Shown here: piece by piece, positions 44,046-51,636 of the stretch
Position numbering within the stretch: the stretch's first letter is position 1
Layout of the letters: each line of letters opens with the position of its first letter
NCBI GenBank assembly: GCA_002371025.1
Contig: DFFQ01000181.1
Coordinates: forward strand, 1-53,090
Direction of reading: 5' to 3'
Source of the DNA: Lachnospiraceae bacterium UBA3772
GTDB taxonomy: Bacteria; Bacillota; Clostridia; Lachnospirales; Lachnospiraceae
DNA length: 53,090 bases
The notes under the pieces: model-generated
Databases searched by the model: none
What the model saw: the letters and a program-made list of their open reading frames with translations, nothing else
Told to the model about the DNA's origin: nothing
Position numbers and translations under genes: made by a program

Positions 44046-44080
44046 AATAAGTGCAGATGTCAGAGTTAATTACTCTCTAA

Positions 44081-44418
44081 CAACTACACTTTTATGGTAC
44101 TAAAAATGCAGCGATACAAGAAAAGCGGAACGTTTCTTTAAAGAGCGTGGGATTAAATTTCAGTTTGTTGATATGAAAGAAAAAGGAATGAGCAAGGGAG
44201 AATTTAATTCTGTAGCTCAGGCTAACGGTGGTATCGACAATATGATAGATACTAACTCAAAAGATAAGGATACACTTCTTATGATCCAATATATAGCAGA
44301 GGAAGATAAGTTAGAAAAAATATTAGAAAATCCTCAGGTGATAAAAACTCCTGTAGTAAGAAATGGTAAACAGTCAACCATTGGTTATCAGCCGGAAGTC
44401 TGGAAAAAGTGGAATTAG
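44081..44418 (+). pseudogene. ArsC/Spx-family protein, 5' end lost and frame broken
   Basis: From 44107 the frame reads CSDTRKAERFFKERGIKFQF and on through a 60-residue stretch ending IGYQPEVWKKWN, typical of the arsenate-reductase-like thioredoxin-fold family. Directly left, CAACTACACTTTTATGGTACT would encode QLHFYGT, the usual lead-in to TKKC, but only five A instead of six follow, so the frame breaks at 44102-44106. No start codon with ribosome binding site exists upstream, where the IS110 element begins. The last 81 codons could still be translated from an ATG at 44173, but without the CxxC-type active region. I judge it inactive. Confidence 0.72.
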
Positions 44419-44420
44419 AA

Positions 44421-44454
44421 TTTTAAGTTTATTTTAAGTTTTTAGCATTATAAA
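44421..44454 (+). promoter_or_regulatory. Possible response-regulator-dependent promoter of the CotH gene
   Basis: TTTTAAGTTT occurs at 44421-44430 and 44432-44441, one helical turn apart, and a TATAAA -10-like hexamer is at 44449-44454. Tandem 11-bp direct repeats over the -35 position are typical for OmpR/PhoB-type activators. The regulator is unknown. Confidence 0.4.
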
Positions 44455-44506
44455 TTATCTTGTAACAGGATAATAACACGTTACGAAATAAAGTAGGGTG
44501 GTGAAA

Positions 44507-46327
44507 ATGATGAGAAAAACAAAAAATAAGGTTTTTAGTATTGGCCTTTCGTTATGTTTAGTAATGGCCACGGCCTTTGGATGTGGCAAGTCAGATAAAA
44601 GCGTAACTGAGATAAAAGGTAATACTGATAGCAGTGCAAATACTGTTAGTACCGAGAAAAACAGTACATCTGATAGTTCCTCTGATGATTTGGATAGTAA
44701 GGCAGAGTATGAAGATAAGTTATTTGATACGTCTTATGTCCATAAGGTAAATATTGATATCTCTGAAGAAGATTGGGCAGATCTTTTAGCTAATCCATTA
44801 AATAAAACAAAATATGAAGTTAATATTACTATAGACGGTGAGATTATAGAGGATGTTTCATTTGCAACAAAAGGAAATACCAGTCTTTCTTCTATTGCAT
44901 CGGATGAAGACTCGGATAGATATAGTTTTAAAGTGAATTTTGGAAAGTATGTTGATGGTCAGACCTATTATGGATTAGACAAACTAAATCTTAATAATAT
45001 CTATGCTGATGCCACATATATGAAGGATTATCTTTCATATGAATTATTTAGTAAGGTGGGAGTCGATTCACCTCTTACAAGCTATATATGGCTTACTATT
45101 AATGGAGAAGACTACGGACTTTATCTTGCCATTGAAGATATAAGTGACGGTTATCTTGAAAGAACTGATAAAGAAGATGGCGCTTTGTATAAACCAGAGA
45201 CCAGTATGCTGGCCAATATGGACAAGGCTGGCGGAAAGGGTGACGGAAACATGCCCCAAATGCCAGATGGAAACAACTTCCCAGGCGGTGGAGAAATGCC
45301 AGATGGAAACAACTTCCCAGGCGGTGGAGAAATGCCAGACATGAATAATTTTCCAGGCGGGGAAAATATGCCAGATGGAAACAACTTTCCAGGTGGAGGA
45401 GATATGCCAGATGGTGGTGCGCCTGATATGAAAGATTTTTCAGGAGATGGAAATAATTTCCCAGGTGGTGGAAATATGCCAGGCGGCGGTTTCGGAAATT
45501 CAAATGGCGCAGATTTAAAATACACAGATGATGATGTAGAAAGTTATAGTGACATTTTTGATAATGCTGAAAATGATGTAACGGATGAGGATAATGCTCA
45601 GGTTATCAGTGCATTAAAGAAGTTATCAGAAGGAGATATTGAAGGCAGTATTGATACAGATGAAGTTATAAGATATTTTGTAGCTCATAATTTTGTACTT
45701 AATTATGACAGTTACACAGGAAATATGCTTCATAATTATTATCTCTACGAAGAGGATGGAAAACTTTCGATGCTTCCTTGGGATTATAATTTAGCCTTCG
45801 GTGGTTTTGGCGGAGGCCAAGGAGGAGGAATGCCTGACAGAAATGGCGAAGGAAGAGATGACGAAAATGGAAATGATAATAAGAAGACTGAAGCAGTAAG
45901 CGATGCTACAAGTCTTATCAATACAGGTATTGATTCACCTTTATCAGGGGCCACAGAAGAGTCAAGACCAATGTGGTCATGGATAGTTTCAAATGATGAA
46001 TATAAAGAAAAATACCATGAAATATATAACCAGCTTCTCACTGATTATTTTGAATCAGGAGAGTTTGATAAAGAGATAGATGCTTTATATGAAATGCTTC
46101 TTCCATATGTTGAGAAGGATCCAACAGCTTTTTATTCAGTTGATGAATTTAAGCAGGCTTATAGCACATTAAAAGAATTCTGCAATTTAAGAGCCAGCAG
46201 TATCAGAGCGCAGCTTGATGGAGAATTATCTACTGTTACCAGCAGCCAGGAGGAAAGTAAAAAGATAGATGCATCAAGTATCAATGTAAATGTAATGGGA
46301 TCACAGGGAAAAGATAAGCAGAGATAG
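44507..46327 (+). CDS. CotH-kinase-family lipoprotein with Gly/Pro/Asn-rich repeats
   Basis: The 606-residue protein has a lipoprotein signal (VMATAFGC, acylated Cys26) and a Ser/Thr/Asp-rich linker. The CotH domain shows TKGNTSLSSI, YGLDKLNLNNIYADATYMKDYLS (named in part), YGLYLAIEDISDGYL and LPWDYNLAFGGFGGG, where DYN is the metal-binding site. A low-complexity segment of MPDGNNFPGGGE-type repeats (about residues 248-330) is inserted into the domain. CotH kinases phosphorylate coat proteins in Bacillus, but lipoprotein forms occur in non-sporing Lachnospiraceae with unknown targets. The ATG at 44507 follows AGGG with eight bases. Confidence 0.88.
   Translation: MMRKTKNKVFSIGLSLCLVMATAFGCGKSDKSVTEIKGNTDSSANTVSTEKNSTSDSSSDDLDSKAEYEDKLFDTSYVHKVNIDISEEDWADLLANPLNKTKYEVNITIDGEIIEDVSFATKGNTSLSSIASDEDSDRYSFKVNFGKYVDGQTYYGLDKLNLNNIYADATYMKDYLSYELFSKVGVDSPLTSYIWLTINGEDYGLYLAIEDISDGYLERTDKEDGALYKPETSMLANMDKAGGKGDGNMPQMPDGNNFPGGGEMPDGNNFPGGGEMPDMNNFPGGENMPDGNNFPGGGDMPDGGAPDMKDFSGDGNNFPGGGNMPGGGFGNSNGADLKYTDDDVESYSDIFDNAENDVTDEDNAQVISALKKLSEGDIEGSIDTDEVIRYFVAHNFVLNYDSYTGNMLHNYYLYEEDGKLSMLPWDYNLAFGGFGGGQGGGMPDRNGEGRDDENGNDNKKTEAVSDATSLINTGIDSPLSGATEESRPMWSWIVSNDEYKEKYHEIYNQLLTDYFESGEFDKEIDALYEMLLPYVEKDPTAFYSVDEFKQAYSTLKEFCNLRASSIRAQLDGELSTVTSSQEESKKIDASSINVNVMGSQGKDKQR
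45261..45490 (+). repeat. In-gene tandem repeat, 36-bp unit
   Basis: Two perfect copies of a 36-base unit (45261-45296 and 45297-45332) are followed by about four degenerate ones down to 45490. They encode MPDGNNFPGGGE-like dodecapeptides in the CotH protein. Being in-frame (36 = 12 codons), unit loss or gain would change protein length only. Confidence 0.85.
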
Positions 46328-46330
46328 GGA

Positions 46331-46360
46331 AATATAAGAAAATATAAGAAAATATAAGAA
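46331..46360 (+). repeat. Three perfect copies of a 10-bp unit
   Basis: AATATAAGAA is repeated three times right after the CotH stop codon. No function is apparent. Confidence 0.8.
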
Positions 46361-46366
46361 AAGTAC

Positions 46367-46409
46367 CGGTCACCAAAGAATGATATTTGGTGACCGATTT
46401 TTTATTTTT
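46367..46409 (+). terminator. Terminator of the CotH gene
   Basis: CGGTCACCAAA and TTTGGTGACCG form a perfect 11-bp stem with an eight-base loop, followed by ATTTTTTATTTTT. Confidence 0.92.
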
Positions 46410-46411
46410 AA

Positions 46412-46436
46412 ATTAGGTATTGACATAATACCTAAT
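46412..46436 (+). promoter_or_regulatory. NrtR operator O1, overlapping the -35 of the NAD operon
   Basis: ATTAGGTATT and AATACCTAAT form a perfect 10-bp inverted repeat around GACAT. The TTGACA -35 (46420-46425) lies in its centre, so a bound regulator would block polymerase. NrtR as the ligand is inferred from the first gene of the operon. Confidence 0.8.
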
Positions 46437-46447
46437 CGGTGTATAAT
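46420..46447 (+). promoter_or_regulatory. Promoter of the nrtR-pncA-NMNAT-pncB-nadE operon
   Basis: Perfect TTGACA (46420-46425) and perfect TATAAT (46442-46447) are separated by 16 bases on the plus strand. Confidence 0.85.
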
Positions 46448-46457
46448 AAGATTATAC

Positions 46458-46480
46458 TTAAGTATTAAGTCAATACTTAA
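46458..46480 (+). promoter_or_regulatory. NrtR operator O2, downstream of the promoter
   Basis: TTAAGTATT and AATACTTAA form a perfect 9-bp inverted repeat around AAGTC. Like O1 it shares the core AGTATT/GGTATT-5 bases-AATAC. It lies just after the predicted transcription start and before AGGAGGAGG, so it could act as a road-block. Confidence 0.75.
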
Positions 46481-46493
46481 AAGGAGGAGGAAA

Positions 46494-47318
46494 ATGAAGA
46501 AAGTAGTAAATAAGGATGGGCTTACAGAAGAAGAATTTTTAAAACAGTATGATCCAGGGGATTATAACAGACCTTCTGTTACAGCAGATATACTTATCCT
46601 TGGAATGAATGAAGATTATTCTTCTCTTAAGTTACTTCTTATAAAGAGGGGAAATCATCCATTTCTTGGTTCCTGGGCTTTGCCTGGAGGATTTGTAGAG
46701 GAAAATGAAACAGCCCACAAGGCAGCCAAAAGAGAACTTGAAGAAGAGACAGGACTTACAGGTATTTATCTTGACCAGATCTATACTTTTTCCAAACCAA
46801 AGAGAGATCCAAGAACCTGGGTAATAACAATTGCATATCTTGCCCTTGTTCCAAATCTTGCAGAGGTTGAAGGAAGAGATGATGCTGATGACTGTGCCTG
46901 GTTTGATCTGAAATTCACAGATAACGCTATAGAACTTTATAACGAAGAAAGAGATGTGCAGATTGTTTATGATCTTCGTAAGGAAACCTTTAAGAATGGG
47001 GCCATAAGATATGAAAATTTCATTCCAAGCCTTGTAAGTGAAGAAAGACTTGCCTTTGATCATGTGGAGATACTTATTGAAGCAATAAAAAAATTAAGAG
47101 AACAGATTAATTATAATAACCAGGCATTTTGCCTTGTGGATGAAACATTTACTTTGCCGGAACTTCAGGCAGTATATGAAACGGTACTTGGAAGACCGCT
47201 GTATAAGAAAAGCTTTAGAGACATGATAAGCGGTCGTGTAGAAGAAACCGGAAATGATAAAACCTCTAAAACAAAGAGTGGAAGAAAGTGTAAAGAATAT
47301 AGACTTAAGGAGGAATAG
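46494..47318 (+). CDS. nrtR: NrtR-type Nudix transcriptional regulator of NAD metabolism
   Basis: The 274-residue protein has an N-terminal Nudix domain (about 25-165) and a C-terminal winged-helix part (about 195-265, with FTLPELQAVYETVLGRPLYKKSFRD, named in part). NrtR repressors sense ADP-ribose. The Nudix box is complete here: G66, E72, R80-E81, E84-E85 and G87 fit GX5EX7REUXEEXGU, so hydrolase activity may be kept, unlike many NrtRs. I start at 46494 after AGGAGGAGG; the frame is open further upstream across the operators. It is first in the NAD salvage operon it probably controls. Confidence 0.93.
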   Translation: MKKVVNKDGLTEEEFLKQYDPGDYNRPSVTADILILGMNEDYSSLKLLLIKRGNHPFLGSWALPGGFVEENETAHKAAKRELEEETGLTGIYLDQIYTFSKPKRDPRTWVITIAYLALVPNLAEVEGRDDADDCAWFDLKFTDNAIELYNEERDVQIVYDLRKETFKNGAIRYENFIPSLVSEERLAFDHVEILIEAIKKLREQINYNNQAFCLVDETFTLPELQAVYETVLGRPLYKKSFRDMISGRVEETGNDKTSKTKSGRKCKEYRLKEE

Positions 47319-47321
47319 AAT

Positions 47322-47849
47322 ATGAAGAAAGTATTAGTTGTAATTGATATGCAGAAGGATTTTATCACAGATGCATTAAGAAATGAGGATGCAATAAAGA
47401 TCGTACCATATGTTAAGAAAAAAATAGATGAAGCTAAAGAAAATGGTGATACTATCATTTATACAAGAGATACTCATGGTGAGGATTATATGGAAACTGA
47501 GGAAGGAAAGAATCTTCCGGTTAAACATTGTATAAAGGGAAGTGACGGATGGCAGATAATACCTGAACTTGAGGCCCAAAAGAATGCCGCAAAGATCATT
47601 GATAAGGAAACATTTGGTTCAAAAGACTTAGCAGATTACTTTAGAGAAAATGCAGATGATATAGATGAAGTAGAATTTATCGGAGTATGCACAGATATCT
47701 GTGTTATCTCAAATGTACTTCTTACAAAGGCTATGATACCAAATAAGAAGATCATAGTTGATGCAAAAGGATGTGCTGGTGTTACAAAGGAATCACATGA
47801 TACAGCACTTGCTGCTATGAAGGCTTGTCACATAAAGATCCTTGATTAA
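47322..47849 (+). CDS. pncA: Nicotinamidase
   Basis: The 175-residue isochorismatase-like hydrolase converts nicotinamide to nicotinate. The catalytic Asp is in IDMQKDF (about residue 8), the Lys in IDKETFGS and the Cys in GVCTDICV, all three members of the triad. THGEDYM near the metal site fits the family. It starts three bases after the nrtR stop, preceded by AAGGAGG, so it is translationally coupled. It gives the substrate for PncB two genes on. Confidence 0.94.
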   Translation: MKKVLVVIDMQKDFITDALRNEDAIKIVPYVKKKIDEAKENGDTIIYTRDTHGEDYMETEEGKNLPVKHCIKGSDGWQIIPELEAQKNAAKIIDKETFGSKDLADYFRENADDIDEVEFIGVCTDICVISNVLLTKAMIPNKKIIVDAKGCAGVTKESHDTALAAMKACHIKILD

Positions 47850-47864
47850 GAAGGGAAGAAGAAT

Positions 47865-48386
47865 ATGAAAAAAGTTGGAATCGTATTTGGATGCTTTATT
47901 CCTCTTCATGAGGGGCATGTAAAAAGTATGATATGTCCTGCATTAGAACAAAATGATGAGATAATCCTTGGAGTATGTGGATATGATGAGGATAGAGGTA
48001 AGACATTTTTACCTTTCAGAAAAAGAATTGAACTGATGCAAAAAAAGTATAAGAAGAATAAAAAAGTTACTATTTCTGTTGTTGATGACAGGAAGATAGG
48101 ACTTACAGGTACATTTTCAGAAGAAGCTTGGCGTATTTGGTCTAATGAATTATTTAAAAACGCAGGCTATAATGAAAATGAGGAAGATATTACTTATACA
48201 TGGTATACTGGGGAAGACAGCTACATAGAAAAACTGGGGAAGATATTCCCACATCATAAATTTAAAAAACTGGATAGGGGAAAGATAAATATCTCTGGTA
48301 CGGAGATAAGAAATGATCCTAAAAAATATGTAGATGTTATAGATAAAACATTTAGAGATTATCTTAAAGAGCAAAAACTAATATAA
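47865..48386 (+). CDS. NadR/NadM-type nicotinamide-nucleotide adenylyltransferase
   Basis: The 173-residue nucleotidyltransferase has GCFIPLHEGHV near residue 9 (the GxFxPxHxGH motif) and NISGTEIR near 144 (the ISSTxxR-type motif). These define the adenylyltransferase fold. It resembles the NMNAT domain of NadR without the kinase domain. In this operon it should adenylate nicotinate mononucleotide to deamido-NAD. Symbol nadD is avoided, as the sequence is of the other group. It lies 15 bp after pncA and 18 bp before pncB. Confidence 0.85.
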   Translation: MKKVGIVFGCFIPLHEGHVKSMICPALEQNDEIILGVCGYDEDRGKTFLPFRKRIELMQKKYKKNKKVTISVVDDRKIGLTGTFSEEAWRIWSNELFKNAGYNENEEDITYTWYTGEDSYIEKLGKIFPHHKFKKLDRGKINISGTEIRNDPKKYVDVIDKTFRDYLKEQKLI

Positions 48387-48404
48387 ATTGGAGGAAGTTG
48401 CGTT

Positions 48405-49613
48405 ATGAAATTACCACAGATAATTAAGAGTTTATTGGAGACAGATTTATATAAATTCAGTATGGGAATGACAATCTATCATCAGTTCCCTTCATATACA
48501 ACTACATGGACGTTTAAATGCAGAAATAAAGATGTTCATTTTACAAAGGAAATGGTTGAAGAAATAAGAGAACAGATCAAGGCTTATTGTGATCTTCATT
48601 TTAAAGAAGATGAGCTGGATTATTTAAGAACCATCAAATGGTTAAAGCCTGACTATATTGATTTCTTAAGATTGTGGCATCCTAGATATGAGGATTTTGA
48701 GATCACAGAAGATGCAGAATGCGGACTTGCCATTGATGCAAGAGGAACATGGCTTAATTCTTCTATGTACGAGATCCCTACTCTTGCTATAGTAAATGAA
48801 GTATATTTTAAAATGGCTTATGATTATGATGAATTATTGGAGTCATTTAAGGAAAGACTGGATGCTAAGGTAAAGAGGATCTATGATAATTCAATCTATC
48901 TTGGAACATTTTCAGAATTTGGACTCCGCCGCAGATTATCTGCAGAAGCACAGGAACTTGCAGTTCAGAAACTTGTGGAAGTATCTGAAAGATCAAGTTC
49001 AAACTTCATCGGAACATCTAATGTTTATCTTGCAAGAAAGTATAACCTTCTTCCTGTTGGTACAATGGCTCATGAATATATCATGTGCGTAGGACAGGGT
49101 GAAAATAAGCATAATGCTGCATATTCAAACTGGTATGCACTTAATGCCTGGATAAAGGAATATTCAGTACTTAATGGTATCGCACTTACTGATACCATCA
49201 CAACAGATGTATTCTTAAAGGATTTCCAGCTTACATTTGCAACCATGTTCAATGGTGTGCGTCATGACTCAGGTGACCCATATGAATGGGGCGAGAAGAT
49301 GATAAAGCATTATGAAAGTCTTGGAATTGATCCAAAGACAAAGACACTTCTTTTCTCAGACAGTCTGGATTTTGACAGAGCATCTAAATTGTTCTATCAC
49401 TTCAATAGCAGGATCAAGGTAGCCTTTGGTATAGGAACTTATATTTCAAATGATACAAAGGTTCCAGCTCTTAATATTGTTATGAAGACAACAGAATGTA
49501 ATGGACATCCTGTGGCAAAGATTTCTGACACTCCGGGTAAGGGGATGTGTAAAGATGCAGAATATGTTGATTATCTTAACCGTACTCTTAAATGGAGAAT
49601 GGATCATGAATAA
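48405..49613 (+). CDS. pncB: Nicotinate phosphoribosyltransferase
   Basis: The 402-residue enzyme makes nicotinate mononucleotide from nicotinate and PRPP. TDLYKFSMGMTIYHQFP is the usual N-terminus; EFGLRRRLSAEAQE, FIGTSNVYLARKY, MAHEYIM and GVRHDSGDPYEWGEKMI carry conserved binding and phospho-acceptor residues. GGAGG lies upstream. It connects PncA and the NMNAT of the same operon. Confidence 0.96.
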   Translation: MKLPQIIKSLLETDLYKFSMGMTIYHQFPSYTTTWTFKCRNKDVHFTKEMVEEIREQIKAYCDLHFKEDELDYLRTIKWLKPDYIDFLRLWHPRYEDFEITEDAECGLAIDARGTWLNSSMYEIPTLAIVNEVYFKMAYDYDELLESFKERLDAKVKRIYDNSIYLGTFSEFGLRRRLSAEAQELAVQKLVEVSERSSSNFIGTSNVYLARKYNLLPVGTMAHEYIMCVGQGENKHNAAYSNWYALNAWIKEYSVLNGIALTDTITTDVFLKDFQLTFATMFNGVRHDSGDPYEWGEKMIKHYESLGIDPKTKTLLFSDSLDFDRASKLFYHFNSRIKVAFGIGTYISNDTKVPALNIVMKTTECNGHPVAKISDTPGKGMCKDAEYVDYLNRTLKWRMDHE

Positions 49614-49633
49614 ATTTAAAGGAGAGATAAAAA

Positions 49634-50404
49634 ATGCTTAATTTTAATGTAGAAGAAGTAGTTGAAAAAGATATTAAGTTTTTAAGAGATTTTTTCAATG
49701 GATTTTCTGAAAAGTCAGTGGCAGTTATTGGAATTTCTGGTGGTAAGGATTCGACAGTTGCAGCGGCAATGCTGGCAAAGGCTCTGGGTAAAGAAAGAGT
49801 TATCGGTGTTATGATGCCTAATGGAGTTCAGGCAGATATTGAAGATTCAAAACAGGTTTGCGAATTTGTAGGTATAAGACATACTACAGTAAATATTGAA
49901 GCTATGTTTAAGGCAGCTCGTGATACATTTGAAGCTGATGAGAATGTAAGATTAACTCCACAGCTTTTAACAAACTTGGCACCACGTCTCAGAATGACTA
50001 CTCTTTATGCAGTAGCTCAGGGACAGGAGGTTCCAGCTTTTGTTATAAATACATGCAATCGTTCTGAAGACTATGTTGGATATTCAACAAAGTATGGAGA
50101 TGCTGCAGGTGATGTATCAGTATTACAGGACCTTCTTGTTACAGAAGTAAGAGCAATAGGAGATTATTTAGGACTTCCAGAAAGTCTGGTTCATAAGACA
50201 CCAAGTGATGGACTCTGTGGAAAGACAGATGAAGACAATCTTGGATTTACATATGCGCAGCTTGATGAATATATAATGTGGATTGATGAGGGAATGAAGG
50301 GTGAATGTCCTATCAGTGCTGAACTTAAAGAGATCATTGATAGAAAGCATACAGCAAATCTTCACAAATTAAAAACAATTCCTTCATTTGCAAGAAATAA
50401 TTAA
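49634..50404 (+). CDS. nadE: NAD(+) synthetase, ammonia-dependent
   Basis: The 256-residue protein amidates deamido-NAD to NAD. The ATP-pyrophosphatase loop GISGGKDSTVAAAM is near residue 34, CNRSEDYVGYSTKYGDAAGD binds deamido-NAD (named in part), and TPSDGLCGKTDEDNLG is the second conserved loop. There is no glutaminase domain, so ammonia is the nitrogen source. It ends the salvage operon and is followed by a terminator. AAAGGAG precedes the ATG. Confidence 0.96.
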   Translation: MLNFNVEEVVEKDIKFLRDFFNGFSEKSVAVIGISGGKDSTVAAAMLAKALGKERVIGVMMPNGVQADIEDSKQVCEFVGIRHTTVNIEAMFKAARDTFEADENVRLTPQLLTNLAPRLRMTTLYAVAQGQEVPAFVINTCNRSEDYVGYSTKYGDAAGDVSVLQDLLVTEVRAIGDYLGLPESLVHKTPSDGLCGKTDEDNLGFTYAQLDEYIMWIDEGMKGECPISAELKEIIDRKHTANLHKLKTIPSFARNN

Positions 50405-50440
50405 ATAAGTTATCATCATAGGTGAAATGGTAAATAAATA

Positions 50441-50468
50441 CTGGCGGCGAAAGCCGCCAGTTTCATTT
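50441..50468 (+). terminator. Terminator of the NAD operon
   Basis: CTGGCGGC and GCCGCCAG arms close a GAAA tetraloop and are followed by TTTCATTT. The stem is very GC-rich for this genome. Confidence 0.88.
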
Positions 50469-50488
50469 ATAAAGAAGGGGATAAGACA

Positions 50489-51484
50489 GTGTTAAAAAGG
50501 GGATTATTAAGAATTATTTCAGGAATACTGATTCTTAGTTTGGTAGGATGCAGTGTGGAGAAGCTAAGCAATGGGGTAAATAACGGTGAGACCACAGGAA
50601 ATATTAGCGGTGATACAGCTGGAAATGAATCAGATTATGAAGTAAAGGAAGAAGAAAAGATGATAGAAAAAGATAAACCAGTACCATTTTCATATGTACC
50701 TAATCAAAGAGAAGACGGGGATGAAAGAGAAATAGTATGCTGGGGAGACAGCATGACAGAAGGATATGGTTCAACAGACGGAGAAGTTGAAAGAGATGGA
50801 GTTGTTTATGATATATCAGGCCTTTCTTATCCTGAAATGCTGGCGGCACTTACAGGTCTTCATACTTTTAATTTTGGAGTGAGCGGTGCTAATTCCCTTG
50901 AAATCTGTATGATGCAGGGAGCTTATCCTATGAATACAGAGAATATGGAAAAGATAACAGCAGATGGAAGAAGCAGTAGAATAAGACCTTCAGTTGTAAA
51001 AGAAGGCAAAGATCATCCGGGAGATATTCTTATTCTTGAAATTGGAAGCAATGGAGGCTGGGATGATGATTATCAGGTTCTGATAGATCAGTACAGAGCG
51101 ATGGTAGAACATTCAGGCTGTGAGAATTATATTATAGTTGGTGATACGGATGATATGGGTAATTCTGCTTCGACAAAAGTAGTTGCGGAAGAAGATGCTT
51201 CATATAGCGAGGAGACCGGATATAAGGCGATTTATGAGACTTCCTGGGACAAGGCTTTAGAAGAAGCGTTTGGAGAACACTTTATCAATATGAGAGCATA
51301 TATATTACAAAATGGCATGGAAATGTGTCATCTCATACCGTCTGATGAAGAGGAATATCAGCTTTCTGCAGGTATGATTCCGGATCAGTTAAGAAGTGAC
51401 TGGACTCATTTTACGTGTTATGGATATTATGTTCAGGCAGTTGGTATTTATGAAAAAGGAATTGAGCTGGGATATTGGGAATAG
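50489..51484 (+). CDS. SGNH/GDSL-hydrolase lipoprotein
   Basis: The 331-residue protein has a lipoprotein signal (ILSLVGC, acylated Cys21), an acidic linker and a hydrolase domain. The catalytic Ser88 is in WGDSMTEGYG, the oxyanion Gly/Asn blocks are in FNFGVSGANS and EIGSNGG, and the Asp/His pair is in SDWTHFTCYGY. Such proteins deacylate carbohydrates or lipids at the cell surface. The start is GTG, eight bases after AAGGGG. It is probably monocistronic, behind the nadE terminator. The substrate is unknown. Confidence 0.85.
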   Translation: MLKRGLLRIISGILILSLVGCSVEKLSNGVNNGETTGNISGDTAGNESDYEVKEEEKMIEKDKPVPFSYVPNQREDGDEREIVCWGDSMTEGYGSTDGEVERDGVVYDISGLSYPEMLAALTGLHTFNFGVSGANSLEICMMQGAYPMNTENMEKITADGRSSRIRPSVVKEGKDHPGDILILEIGSNGGWDDDYQVLIDQYRAMVEHSGCENYIIVGDTDDMGNSASTKVVAEEDASYSEETGYKAIYETSWDKALEEAFGEHFINMRAYILQNGMEMCHLIPSDEEEYQLSAGMIPDQLRSDWTHFTCYGYYVQAVGIYEKGIELGYWE

Positions 51485-51504
51485 GCTTAATTACGCGGTG
51501 TAAT

Positions 51505-51519
51505 TTGGAAACGTTATCA
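51505..51519 (+). promoter_or_regulatory. cre site (CcpA-type catabolite operator)
   Basis: TTGGAAACGTTATCA fits WTGNAANCGNWNNCW at every defined position. It lies 21 bases upstream of the -35 of the phosphorylase gene. A LacI-family sugar regulator could use the same kind of site. Confidence 0.6.
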
Positions 51520-51539
51520 GATTAAATTGGTTCATGAAT

Positions 51540-51569
51540 TTGATAAGAGTTTCATAAAAGTGATATAGT
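51540..51569 (+). promoter_or_regulatory. Probable promoter of the glycoside phosphorylase gene
   Basis: TTGATA (51540-51545) and TATAGT (51564-51569) are 18 bases apart on the plus strand. Confidence 0.6.
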
Positions 51570-51636
51570 TTTTTACTTCGATTTAGTAATTTTAGGATTG
51601 AGGGTAGAGCACCAATTTTATTAAATCGGAGGAAAC

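Larger units (their letters stand above)
42594..44106 (-). mobile_element. IS110-family insertion sequence, about 1.5 kb
   Basis: The element contains one IS110 transposase, a 50-base 3' end with a terminator, and a 5' non-coding region of about 250 bases. ACTAAAAA occurs at 42594-42601 and again at 44099-44106, exactly 1,505 bases apart, and I use it to mark approximate ends. No terminal inverted repeats are visible, as expected for IS110. The right end is uncertain, because the ArsC-like reading frame may extend left to about 44081, which would place the boundary nearer there. Confidence 0.75.

Noticed and set aside
42594..44106. Terminal inverted repeats or a target duplication in the classical DDE sense
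   Set aside because: None was seen, and IS110 elements do not need them; the ACTAAAAA match is treated only as a possible core.
45261..45490. CRISPR-like array
   Set aside because: The repeats are contiguous, in frame and inside the CotH coding region, with no spacers.
45151..45525. 124-codon minus-strand open frame
   Set aside because: It is the antisense shadow of the Gly/Pro repeat region of the CotH gene.
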